Shown in pieces: positions 14,560 through 21,853 of a stretch of DNA of 32,923 bases. The stretch spans positions 1 to 32,923 of the forward strand of contig JADGPZ010000018.1 of assembly GCA_017882165.1 (NCBI GenBank), in the 5' to 3' direction. How positions within the stretch are numbered: the stretch's first letter is position 1; every line of letters starts with the position of its first letter. The stretch comes from Candidatus Kapaibacterium sp. (lineage in GTDB: Bacteria > Bacteroidota > Ignavibacteria > Palsa-1295). Under the pieces are notes generated by a model that had not been told where the DNA came from, searched no databases, and saw nothing but the letters and a program-made list of their open reading frames with translations. A program made the translations under genes and the position numbers.

Positions 14560-14674
14560 AGTGGCACAGCCGTTCTCAGCTGTGAGGTCGATCTTTTAGA
14601 TCGACGCAGCGCAGATTGGCCGAACAATCGCGGACTAAAAGTCCGCTCCCACAGCCGAGAACGGCTGTGCCACT
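14560..14674. repeat. Nested palindromic element with three stem-loops
   Basis: The outer arms 14560-14584 and 14650-14674 (25 nt) are reverse complements with one mismatch. Each arm is itself nearly palindromic around CACAGCCG..CGGCTGTG. Inside lie two small hairpins: GTCGATC/GATCGAC (14587-14605, loop TTTTA) and GCGGACT/AGTCCGC (14630-14646, loop AAA). Their loop regions CTTTTAG and CTAAAAG are complementary to each other. The element fills the gap between the broken T9SS gene and the M50 protease gene. It has the form of a REP/BIME-type or MITE-like intergenic repeat. Confidence 0.88.
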
Positions 14675-14710
14675 GCTGCTGAGTGTGTCGATCAGAAGCG
14701 AGAACTTCCC

Positions 14711-15760
14711 CTATTGCACCACCAGTGGCGATGGCGTGAAGCAGAGCACGAAGATCGCGATTCCGATGTAGCCGATGATTTTGCGGCGCAGGTCCAAAGG
14801 GCTTTCGTCTTCGGTGGGTGGATGATGGAAGCGGATGACGAGCGTCGTGATGATCGCCCACATGAGCCACATCTCTCCGCCGGGGATCATCAATGCTCGC
14901 AGCCAGGCGGGTGGGTTGTCGATGATGAGTAGCGAGGCGGAAGGCAGCGAAATTGCGAAGAGTCCGAGCGCGGTCAGTTGTCCGAGCGTCCGGTGCGTGC
15001 GGCGACCGAAGAGGGTGTAGGTCAGGTGACCGCCATCGAGCTGTCCGACCGGCAGGAGATTCAGCGCGGTCACGAACAACCCGAACCACCCGGCGCAGAG
15101 CATCGGATAGTGGTACATTTCCGTCATCGGCGGAATGTATCCGTTCGGATTCGCGAAGAGCTTCTCCATTGCGGAGTAGAGGAGCGTCTTGCCGAACGTC
15201 AGCTCGACCATGCCGGGTCCGTGGGGCATGTCCGGGTAGCCGGGATGGATCTGCTGTAGGTAGCTGATGCCCGGCAGCGTCGCAAATCCGATGGCCAGCA
15301 CGATGAGGCACACAATGAATCCCGAGATCGGTCCCGCGACTCCTATATCGAACATGATTTTGTTCGATTGCACACGCGATCGCGTGCGGATCACCGCGCC
15401 GAGCGTGCCGAAGTTGATCTGGCCATACATGTAGCCCGGAAACGGGATGTAGTAGGGGAGTGTCGCATCGACGCCATGAATGCGCGCGGCGATGAAATGG
15501 CCGAACTCGTGCGCGGTGAGGAACGCCATGATGAGCGTGGCGTATTCAAGCCCGAGACTCAGGTTCGATATATCACCGAGGTCATGAGCGAGTCCACGCC
15601 ACTGCACTCCTGCAACCGTTGTCGTGAAAAACGCGAGGACAAAGAGCAGGATGTGCAGCCACAGCCGCTGCTTGCCGAGCAGCCGGAAGACCACCCCCTG
15701 CCCCCTCCTTCTTAAGGAGGGGGTGTCTTCCACAATGATTGGGTTAGAGTCCTCGGACAT
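14711..15760 (-). CDS. Membrane-embedded site-2 protease family zinc metallopeptidase (M50)
   Basis: The HExxH zinc motif is HEFGH at 84-88, within a membrane helix (ATLIMAFLTAHEFGHFIAAR), and the second zinc-ligand motif is LNLLPVGQLDGGH (233-245). These are the two signature motifs of intramembrane M50 proteases. Several other membrane helices are visible (WLHILLFVLAFFTTTVAG; FIVCLIVLAIGFATL; C-terminal IGYIGIAIFVLC). No PDZ domain is present, and the length of 349 residues suits the compact family that includes plant EGY-like proteins. The substrate is unknown. The first ~22 residues (DTPSLRRRGQGVV) are encoded by a GC-rich palindromic repeat, so translation may really start at GTG 15694. 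With ATG 15760 it overlaps the upstream gene by 17 nt. Confidence 0.9.
   Translation of the reverse strand: MSEDSNPIIVEDTPSLRRRGQGVVFRLLGKQRLWLHILLFVLAFFTTTVAGVQWRGLAHDLGDISNLSLGLEYATLIMAFLTAHEFGHFIAARIHGVDATLPYYIPFPGYMYGQINFGTLGAVIRTRSRVQSNKIMFDIGVAGPISGFIVCLIVLAIGFATLPGISYLQQIHPGYPDMPHGPGMVELTFGKTLLYSAMEKLFANPNGYIPPMTEMYHYPMLCAGWFGLFVTALNLLPVGQLDGGHLTYTLFGRRTHRTLGQLTALGLFAISLPSASLLIIDNPPAWLRALMIPGGEMWLMWAIITTLVIRFHHPPTEDESPLDLRRKIIGYIGIAIFVLCFTPSPLVVQ
15685..15731. repeat. GC-rich palindromic repeat inside the M50 protease 5' end
   Basis: CCCCCTCCTT (15701-15710) pairs with AAGGAGGGGG (15714-15723) around CTT, and outer arms GGAAGA (15685-15690) and TCTTCC (15726-15731) pair as well. Two heptamers CCCCCTG/CCCCCTC stand in tandem at 15694-15707. 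On the minus strand it reads AAGGAGGGGGCAGGGG just before GTG at 15694-15692, a Shine-Dalgarno-like sequence in a genome that mostly lacks them. Confidence 0.85.
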
Positions 15761-16580
15761 CGAGTTGTAGTTTGAGTTGACTTACTTTCAGGCCAGCATC
15801 CGTGCCAGCCCAGGAGGCGCCGTAGTAATAGAATAGTTCAAGTCCAGTATTTGTGTCATCAAGATGAATGCCCCTTTGAACACGTAGCCCTGCGGCTATT
15901 GACGGCCATACCGGACCATCGGCACTCGAAACGAACGCGAAAATTCCATCTTGATCCCAAAATGAGATAGGGATGGAAAGAGAAGCAGGGAAAGCGATCG
16001 AGGGTTCGATCTTTGTCACTTGATGAAAATAAGTACGAATCCCGACCGTCGCAAAAATTTCTGTCCGATTCAACACGCGGAATCGACGAGTCAATTCAAC
16101 AAACTCTCGGCTATAGCGGCTACTGGATCCCCCTGTAATAGAGTCCTTACCATCGACATCGTGAGATGAAATGTGACTGATTCTGAATCGCCAATGTTCT
16201 CCGGCGGATAAGATACTATCTCCATCTACCTCACGATGGTCATGGCCATTCCATACCACATACGCCCCGAAAAAATAATCTGCATTCTCGACGGGAAACC
16301 GAAAATCAGAGAGGACGCCGAGACGGCTCCAGACCAAGGCCTCTAGGCCAATTAGAATGCTTCCGCCACTAGGATAAATCTTGAACAGGGGATTCCCATA
16401 ACCTACTTCAAGCCACATGGAACGGTCATTGATTTCTTTTACGACACCGAACCGGTTGGGTTCGAGAAATAAGCCTGGGTCTTCTTTCCAATGAGTCGGG
16501 CGCCAATATTCATGAGCAAATTGTGCTCGGGCGTTACAGCTAAGCACCGATATGAAAATGATAAGAAGGATACTCCTCAA
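15744..16580 (-). CDS. Outer-membrane-associated protein, DUF1207-like, 278 aa
   Basis: A signal peptide is visible (RSILLIIFISVLSCNARAQ). The mature protein is rich in amphipathic beta strands ending in aromatic residues, as in small outer-membrane barrels. The section VENADYFFGAYVVWN followed by GEHWRFRISHISSHDVDG, then SREFVELTRRFRV and IFATVGIRTYFHQV, follows the order seen in DUF1207 proteins, and the end (TNTGLELFYYYG) fits too; this assignment is by memory. The start codon is TTG at 16580, overlapping the glycosyltransferase stop as TTGA. Base composition appears lower in GC than both neighbours, which may indicate transfer. Function is unknown. Confidence 0.7.
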   Translation of the reverse strand: MRSILLIIFISVLSCNARAQFAHEYWRPTHWKEDPGLFLEPNRFGVVKEINDRSMWLEVGYGNPLFKIYPSGGSILIGLEALVWSRLGVLSDFRFPVENADYFFGAYVVWNGHDHREVDGDSILSAGEHWRFRISHISSHDVDGKDSITGGSSSRYSREFVELTRRFRVLNRTEIFATVGIRTYFHQVTKIEPSIAFPASLSIPISFWDQDGIFAFVSSADGPVWPSIAAGLRVQRGIHLDDTNTGLELFYYYGASWAGTDAGLKVSQLKLQLDVRGL

Positions 16581-17713
16581 TGCTTATACACCCGTCCCTT
16601 CCACTTGACATTCTTCTGCATCAGCATCACCGGAATCGAAAAGACGAAGAGGGAGAGGTAAAGTTCGTAAAGCGGAAAGAATTTGAGCAGCGTCCACTTC
16701 TTCGTTCGCCCGAGGACGGGCATGATGATGCACAGATCGGCGGCCCACTTGATCGCGATGACGGTCAGCGCGGTTGCGAGCGGCAGCAGGAAGAGCGCGG
16801 AGAACATCGCCAGATTGCCGAGCGTCGCAGAGACTAAGATCACATAGCCGATGAACTTCAGGCTTTGGCCACCCTTGACCCAACGATGCTTCTGTCGCCA
16901 CCAGGTGCGGAAATCGGGGCAGGGCTGACTCATCACGGTCAGGTCCTCATGCAACGGGAAGTAGACCTTCCACGGCTTCTTGTGCCAGATTGCCTGGAAG
17001 AGGGCGTAGTCCTCGGTCACGCTGAAAGGAATCTTCCGGTAGCCGCCGACATCCTCGTATGCCGCGCAGCGCACCGAGATGTTGTTGCCGATCACGCTGA
17101 GCGGAATCTTCACATTCACGCTTGCCGATGCAAGTCCAAGCGTGTACGCCCAGTCGATGGACTGCAGGCCGTCGAAGAAATACTTCGTATCGAGCAGTGT
17201 AATGCTCGCGACCATGCCGGTATCTTCGCGATAATACTTCAAGTATTCCCTCACCCAATTTGGCCGCACGTGACTATCGGCATCGGTAATCATGATGAAC
17301 TCGCCGGTGGCCACATCCAGACCTTGTGTCAGTGCATTGACCTTCCCACGCATGTGCAGGATTTCCTCGCCGGTGCGGATCACTTCCAGGTTCGGCATTC
17401 TCTGCTTCCATGCTTGCAGGATTTCGGGCGTCTGGTCGGTCGATTTGTCGTCAACAATCAGGACTTGCAGGCGGTCGGTGGGATAGTCGATCTTCTGGAG
17501 CGATTCGAGACATCGCTCGATGTTGTGCTCTTCATCGCGCGCGCAAACGAGAACGGTACAATGCGGAAGCGCGGAAGGATCACTCAGTTCGGAAGCGGTG
17601 CCACCACTCGGCGATCTCATCGCACGCAGCACGCCAATCGAATAGATTGCGTGCTCGACAAAATAGATCAGAACGACCAGCAGAAACAGGTCGGAAAGAT
17701 AATAGATGTTCAT
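16577..17713 (-). CDS. Membrane glycosyltransferase, family 2
   Basis: This 378-residue protein has an N-terminal membrane helix (FLLVVLIYFVEHAIYSIGVL), a GT-A catalytic domain and C-terminal membrane helices (FIGYVILVSATLGNLAMFSALFLLPLATAL; LYELYLSLFVFSIPVMLM; both listed as regions). Catalytic motifs are DDKST (88-92), DAD (144-146, nucleotide-sugar and metal binding), TED (233-235, catalytic base region) and QKHRW (274-278, the QxxRW motif of processive enzymes). The layout resembles cellulose/hyaluronan synthase-like enzymes and ceramide glucosyltransferases, acting on the cytoplasmic face on a lipid or polymer acceptor. The acceptor cannot be told. It is translationally coupled (TTGA) to the DUF1207-like gene. 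Confidence 0.9.
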   Translation of the reverse strand: MNIYYLSDLFLLVVLIYFVEHAIYSIGVLRAMRSPSGGTASELSDPSALPHCTVLVCARDEEHNIERCLESLQKIDYPTDRLQVLIVDDKSTDQTPEILQAWKQRMPNLEVIRTGEEILHMRGKVNALTQGLDVATGEFIMITDADSHVRPNWVREYLKYYREDTGMVASITLLDTKYFFDGLQSIDWAYTLGLASASVNVKIPLSVIGNNISVRCAAYEDVGGYRKIPFSVTEDYALFQAIWHKKPWKVYFPLHEDLTVMSQPCPDFRTWWRQKHRWVKGGQSLKFIGYVILVSATLGNLAMFSALFLLPLATALTVIAIKWAADLCIIMPVLGRTKKWTLLKFFPLYELYLSLFVFSIPVMLMQKNVKWKGRVYKH

Positions 17714-17736
17714 GCTTTAGGATTGCGACCTCTAAA

Positions 17737-17764
17737 CCCTCATCCCTCATCCTTCATCCCTCAA
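17737..17764. repeat. Heptanucleotide tandem array, locus 2
   Basis: Four tandem heptamers, CCCTCAT, CCCTCAT, CCTTCAT and CCCTCAA, fill most of the 67-bp gap between the FAH-family and glycosyltransferase genes. Read on the minus strand the unit is ATGAGGG, close to the ATGAGGA unit at 4605-4625 and 22694-22728. Confidence 0.85.
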
Positions 17765-17780
17765 CCTTCTCCATAAAGGG

Positions 17781-18467
17781 TCATCCCCATTCCGTCACCT
17801 GCGCGTGGAAATCCAACAGAATTTCGTCGGGATTCGAGGTGTGGAGCTGCATGATGATCTTGTCCTCAACGGCCAGCGGACCGGTCCCGCGCGGTGTTCC
17901 GGTGAAGAGTAAATCGCCAGGCCGCACAGAGAAGAACTTGGAGATGAACGGCATCAGCATCTCCGGAGAAAAAATCATCTGATTGGTACTCGCCCGCTGT
18001 CGAAGCTCGCCGTTCACCCAGAGCGAGAAGCCAAGCTCCTCGAACGGCGGCGCGGATTCGAACGGAATGAAATGGCTGATCTGTGCGGCGCCATCGAAGC
18101 CTTTTGCGACAGTCCACGGCAACCCCTTTCGCTTTGCCTCGGTCTGAAAATCGCGCATGGTCAAATCGAGTCCGACGCCATAACCCGCGATCACATCGGC
18201 GGCGCTGTAGGCGTGGATATTGCGCCCGCCGCCACGCAGCAGCAGCACCAGCTCGCCCTCGAAGTGGAACTCCTTGGTGCGCGGCGGATACTCGATGATG
18301 TTATACGAGCCATGCCGGATGGCATTGTAGGGCTTCGTAAAAATGATCGGGTCCTGCGGCACCTCGTTGCCAAGTTCCTCGGCGTGCTCGACGTAATTGC
18401 GTCCGACGCAGAAAACGGTCCCTGCCTCGTACTCTTCCTGACTCGGGCGTTCAAAAATAAGCCTCAT
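17781..18467 (-). CDS. Fumarylacetoacetate hydrolase family protein
   Basis: The 228-residue protein is one FAH catalytic domain, the compact form found in acylpyruvases and in 2-keto-4-pentenoate or oxaloacetate-type hydrolases and decarboxylases. CVGRNYVEHAEELGNEVP (20-37) is the signature opening. FHFEGELVLLL supplies metal ligands Glu70 and Glu72, Asp101 in GVGLDLTMRD supplies the third, and WTVAKGFDGAAQ carries the conserved Lys122. The end includes PGDLLFTGTPRGTG, the standard substrate-loop motif. The likely reaction is hydrolysis or decarboxylation of a short beta-diketo acid such as acylpyruvate. It stands after ruvX on the same strand with an 82-bp gap that contains a tandem 14-bp duplication. 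Confidence 0.92.
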   Translation of the reverse strand: MRLIFERPSQEEYEAGTVFCVGRNYVEHAEELGNEVPQDPIIFTKPYNAIRHGSYNIIEYPPRTKEFHFEGELVLLLRGGGRNIHAYSAADVIAGYGVGLDLTMRDFQTEAKRKGLPWTVAKGFDGAAQISHFIPFESAPPFEELGFSLWVNGELRQRASTNQMIFSPEMLMPFISKFFSVRPGDLLFTGTPRGTGPLAVEDKIIMQLHTSNPDEILLDFHAQVTEWG

Positions 18468-18480
18468 AGATGTGATAACA

Positions 18481-18508
18481 CTCGAAATTTATGCCTCGAA
18501 ATTTATGC
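18481..18508. repeat. Perfect 14-bp tandem duplication upstream of the FAH-family gene
   Basis: CTCGAAATTTATGC occurs twice without a gap, 14-41 bp before the ATG at 18467. It could be a duplicated regulator site or a simple replication slip. Confidence 0.8.
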
Positions 18509-18549
18509 AATATAACATGCAATTGCCTGCTGGCAGTCCGTTTTTGCCA

Positions 18550-18996
18550 TTATCCCGGTCGCGGTAGCGAATCCAGATACTCCTGCAAAATAATCCGTGC
18601 CGCCTCTTCATCGTGAATGCCCTTCTGCTCGCGGCGCGATTTGCTCATCCCCCGTTCGGCGATATTTGTTCCGGCAATGATCGAAGTCAGCCGCTCATCG
18701 CGCGTTTCGAGTTGGACGCCGATTGGCTCAAGGGCGGTCTGGAGACGATTTCGGAATTTTGTAACTTCAAGAGTCATCGCACTCTCCGTGTTCCGCAACG
18801 TGCGCGGCATTCCGAGCAATACAGTACGGACATTCTCTTCGGTGACGAGTGAAAGAATACGCTTGATGAGCTGCTGGTTATTCTCGATGGTCCCGCGAGC
18901 CGTAGCAAGCATTCGTCCCTCATCGGAGACAGCTACGCCGACACGCTTGGTGCCGTAGTCGAGCGCAAGGATGCGATAGCGGTTACTGTCCAGCAC
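18550..18996 (-). CDS. ruvX: Putative pre-16S rRNA nuclease / Holliday junction resolvase YqgF
   Basis: The RNase H-like fold opens with RILALDYGTKRVGVAVSD, carrying the first catalytic Asp (13). VLLGMPRTL is the family GxP strand motif, DERLTS carries the second acidic residue, and DEEAARIILQEYLD near the end the third. The 148-residue length is normal. In E. coli this protein trims the 5' end of pre-16S rRNA and was named for resolvase similarity. Its start lies inside the end of the HIT gene (14-nt overlap), so the two are probably co-translated. Confidence 0.94.
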   Translation of the reverse strand: MLDSNRYRILALDYGTKRVGVAVSDEGRMLATARGTIENNQQLIKRILSLVTEENVRTVLLGMPRTLRNTESAMTLEVTKFRNRLQTALEPIGVQLETRDERLTSIIAGTNIAERGMSKSRREQKGIHDEEAARIILQEYLDSLPRPG

Positions 18997-19447
18997 TCAG
19001 TATTAGGTTTTGGATTCGCGTAAGTTCGGCATCCGGCATTCGTGGACCATCATGTGTAGTGAGATAGCCCTCATAGATTTCAGTGAAATGTGGCTCCTCG
19101 CTGATTAACGGTTTCCACGGACCATCGGGGATTCCGTGCATCGGAATGAGTTTGACGTGCGCATGATCCACACCCATCCCTTCGGCGACAAGCCCAATGC
19201 GCTTGCAATGAAAAGCCCGTTCCAGAACACCTGCCACGGCCTTGGCAGCCGACATCAGGGCTAAGTAATCCTCATGCGGGAGAGATAAGATGGCGCTCGG
19301 CAGATGTGCCTTTGGGATCAATACGGTAAAGCCAGGCGTGTTCGGAAATGGTGTTAGGAATGCGAGGTGTGATTCTGTCTCAAACACCTTCCAGCATGGA
19401 ATGGCGCCAGTGACAATTTTACAAAAGAGACAGTCTTCGATTATCAT
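18983..19447 (-). CDS. HIT-family nucleotide-binding protein
   Basis: The 154-residue protein has the HIT layout: CLFCKIVTGAIPCWKVFE at the start (CxxC, Cys6 and Cys9), PNTPGFTVLIPKAH in the middle and GMGVDHAHVKLIPMHG as the His-triad region. The triad reads H-A-H-V-K, so the third His is Lys; a subfamily with this HAHxKLxPMHG signature exists, so it need not be inactive. HIT proteins hydrolyse AMP-linked or dinucleotide substrates. It follows relA by 7 nt and overlaps ruvX by 14 nt, which suggests one transcript. Confidence 0.88.
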   Translation of the reverse strand: MIIEDCLFCKIVTGAIPCWKVFETESHLAFLTPFPNTPGFTVLIPKAHLPSAILSLPHEDYLALMSAAKAVAGVLERAFHCKRIGLVAEGMGVDHAHVKLIPMHGIPDGPWKPLISEEPHFTEIYEGYLTTHDGPRMPDAELTRIQNLILSAGQ

Positions 19448-19454
19448 AGTTGGT

Positions 19455-21764
19455 CTACTCTTCGAATCGCTCTACACTCGTGACGCCACGGACTTTCCGA
19501 AGCTTCTCCACCAGACGGGCAAGATGATACGTGTTCTTGACAAACACGGTCATTTTCCCATCAAACATCGCATCGCGCGAGTCGATATTGACCGAGCGGA
19601 TATTCGTATTGTTGTAACTTGATATGACGTGCGTCAGATCGCTCAGCATTCCGGGCCGGTCCTCGCCGAACACGCGAACGCCAACCAGATAGTCCGCGCC
19701 TTCTTCCGTGCTCGGCCAGGAAACATCGATCAGACGCTCTTCGCCACTGGCTTGCAGCTTCTGGATGTTCTTGCAACTCGTTCGGTGAATCTTGACGCCC
19801 TTGCCAACGGTCACCACTCCAATCACTTCGTCTCCCGGCACAGGATTGCAGCACTTCGCATAGCCGTAGAGCAGATTATCCCGGCGGCCCTGTATAAGGA
19901 TGCCCGTTGTCGCGCGAGAGTGATCCATATAGGATACCGTCGCTGCCTCTTCGCGCTTTTCCACGCCTCGATCGTCCTTCGCGCTACCGGGCCGGAGCCA
20001 CTCTTTCAAGCGCTTCAGATAATCTTCGATCTCGATGTCCGCAGCAGCTATGGCCGCATAAAACCGGCTGAGCGTTCCCAGCGGAGTCGAGGAGGCAAAA
20101 CGGACAAGCATGTCGTCATTGACGTGCAGCCGAGCCTTATCGAGACGCTTTTTCCACAATTCACGGCCCTGCTGGATGCGTACGCGCTGCTCGTCGTTCA
20201 GGAAGCGGCGAACGTGTGAACGCGCCTTGTGCGTGACGACAAACTTCTCCCAGTCCGCCGTCGGCGATTGGTTCTTGGAGGTGATGATCTCGATCTGATC
20301 ACCGCTCGATAGCTTCTGATGCAGTGGGACAATGCGGCCATTGACCTTCGCGCCAATCGTTCGCAAACCGATCTGCGAGTGAATATCGAAGGCGAAATCA
20401 ACTGCGGTTGCACCCTTCGGCAGAATACGAAGCTCACCTTTCGGCGTAAAGACGTAGATCTCGTCTTGATAGAGATTCAGCTTGAAGCTTTCGAGCAGTG
20501 CGCTTGGGGCGTCATCGCCGTGCTGCTCGAAGACGTCACGGACCCACTTCACCCATTCCTCGAGATCGGGATCGGAGGCGGTTATATGCTCTTTATATTT
20601 CCAGTGTGCGGCGACGCCTTTCTCGGCAATCTCGTTCATCGCCCGCGTGCGGATTTGCACTTCGACCATACGCCCGTTTGGGCCGATCACCGTCGTGTGG
20701 ATGGACTGATAGCCATTCTTCTTCGGCAGCGAGATGTAATTCTTGAATCGCTCGGGGACGGGGGTGTAAATGGAAGAGACGAGTCCGTACACTGCGAAGC
20801 AATCGTTATCGTTTTGGGTATCGAGCAGAATGCGAATCGCAAAGAGATCGTAAACTTCATCGAGACCTTTGCCCGAGCGGATCATCTTGTTATAGATGGA
20901 GAACAGATGCTTCGGGCGGCCGATGATCTCGAATTTGAAATGCTGCTCGTTCAGCGCTTCGACGATGGGCTCGATGAAGCTGGCAATGTAGGTCTCGCGC
21001 TCATTCCGCTTTTCGGCCAGCGACTTTTTGATGTCGTTGTATGCCTCGCGGTTCAGGACCTTGAAGGCGAGATCTTCCATCTCCCACTTGATCCGGCCGA
21101 GACCAAAACGATGGGCGAATGGCGCGTAAATATCGAGCGTTTCCTTCGCCATGCGGAACTGGCGTTCCGGCGGCAGGTACTCGATCGTCCGCATATTGTG
21201 CAAGCGATCGGCGAACTTGACGAGCATGACCCGAACATCACCCACCATGGAAAGCAAAAGCTTGCGGTAACTTTCGGCCTGTGTGATCTCGCGTGATTTG
21301 AAGATGTCGGTGATCTTCGTTGCGCCATCAACAATATCCGCGACTTCGTTTCCGAATTCCTCACGGATTTCCTCCAATTGATAGACCGTATCCTCCACCA
21401 CATCGTGCAGCAGTGCCGCAACGATTGAAATATCATCGAGCGGGATTTCCTGCGCGACGATCATCGAGACTTCGAACGGATGGATGAAGTATGGTTCGCC
21501 GGAGGCGCGGCGATCGTTCTTGTGCGCTTCGTAACAAAGCCGGAAGGCGCGGATGATCAGTTCTTCGTCGAGCGCGCGGAGGTTCTTGCGGCAGGCGGCG
21601 AGAAGATCGTTGAGTTTGTCGGCATATAGCTCGTCGTTTGTCGCGCTGCTCCATCGTGCGGCCCGACCTTCCGCAGTGTGGCCGGTTGGCAGGGGCAAGC
21701 GGCGTCCCTCGCCATCAAGTGGCGGCGCGTTTGTTCTCTCGATTGCTACTGTCTCTGCGGCCAT
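19455..21764 (-). CDS. relA: Bifunctional (p)ppGpp synthetase/hydrolase, Rel/SpoT type
   Basis: This 769-residue protein controls the stringent response. An HD hydrolase domain is visible with His95 (YFIHPFEVS) and His120-Asp121 (ALLHDVVEDT), and a second part in KFADRLHNMRTIEYL (183-197). The synthetase domain follows (GRPKHLFSIYNKM, 282-294; LPKKNGYQSIHTTVIG; VEVQIRTRAMNEIAEKGVAAHW). Then come a TGS domain (IYVFTPKGELRILPKGATAVDFAF), a Cys-containing helical region (GYAKCCNPVPGDEVIG) and a C-terminal ACT domain. The bifunctional RXKD motif reads RFKN (339-342), an Asp-to-Asn change. An intact HD centre argues for true hydrolase activity. The symbol follows common usage for single Rel enzymes. 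Confidence 0.94.
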   Translation of the reverse strand: MAAETVAIERTNAPPLDGEGRRLPLPTGHTAEGRAARWSSATNDELYADKLNDLLAACRKNLRALDEELIIRAFRLCYEAHKNDRRASGEPYFIHPFEVSMIVAQEIPLDDISIVAALLHDVVEDTVYQLEEIREEFGNEVADIVDGATKITDIFKSREITQAESYRKLLLSMVGDVRVMLVKFADRLHNMRTIEYLPPERQFRMAKETLDIYAPFAHRFGLGRIKWEMEDLAFKVLNREAYNDIKKSLAEKRNERETYIASFIEPIVEALNEQHFKFEIIGRPKHLFSIYNKMIRSGKGLDEVYDLFAIRILLDTQNDNDCFAVYGLVSSIYTPVPERFKNYISLPKKNGYQSIHTTVIGPNGRMVEVQIRTRAMNEIAEKGVAAHWKYKEHITASDPDLEEWVKWVRDVFEQHGDDAPSALLESFKLNLYQDEIYVFTPKGELRILPKGATAVDFAFDIHSQIGLRTIGAKVNGRIVPLHQKLSSGDQIEIITSKNQSPTADWEKFVVTHKARSHVRRFLNDEQRVRIQQGRELWKKRLDKARLHVNDDMLVRFASSTPLGTLSRFYAAIAAADIEIEDYLKRLKEWLRPGSAKDDRGVEKREEAATVSYMDHSRATTGILIQGRRDNLLYGYAKCCNPVPGDEVIGVVTVGKGVKIHRTSCKNIQKLQASGEERLIDVSWPSTEEGADYLVGVRVFGEDRPGMLSDLTHVISSYNNTNIRSVNIDSRDAMFDGKMTVFVKNTYHLARLVEKLRKVRGVTSVERFEE

Positions 21765-21801
21765 AACGAAGTACTCATAGGTGCAACGTACCGCCGCGCG
21801 T

Positions 21802-21830
21802 GCCTGGTTTCAATGGGGCATTAACCAGGC
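21802..21830. repeat. Hairpin between mqnD and relA
   Basis: GCCTGGTT (21802-21809) pairs perfectly with AACCAGGC (21823-21830), loop 13 nt. It lies after the mqnD stop and before the relA start on the minus strand. There is no T-run, so it may be a weak terminator for mqnD or a leader structure for relA. Confidence 0.5.
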
Positions 21831-21853
21831 GTCATAAATCGTGGCAAACACAA

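Noticed and set aside
20319-21296. 325-codon plus-strand ORF opposite relA
   Set aside because: It is antisense to conserved HD and synthetase motifs. Similar shadows at 16865-17776 and 30587-31492 were dropped for the same reason.
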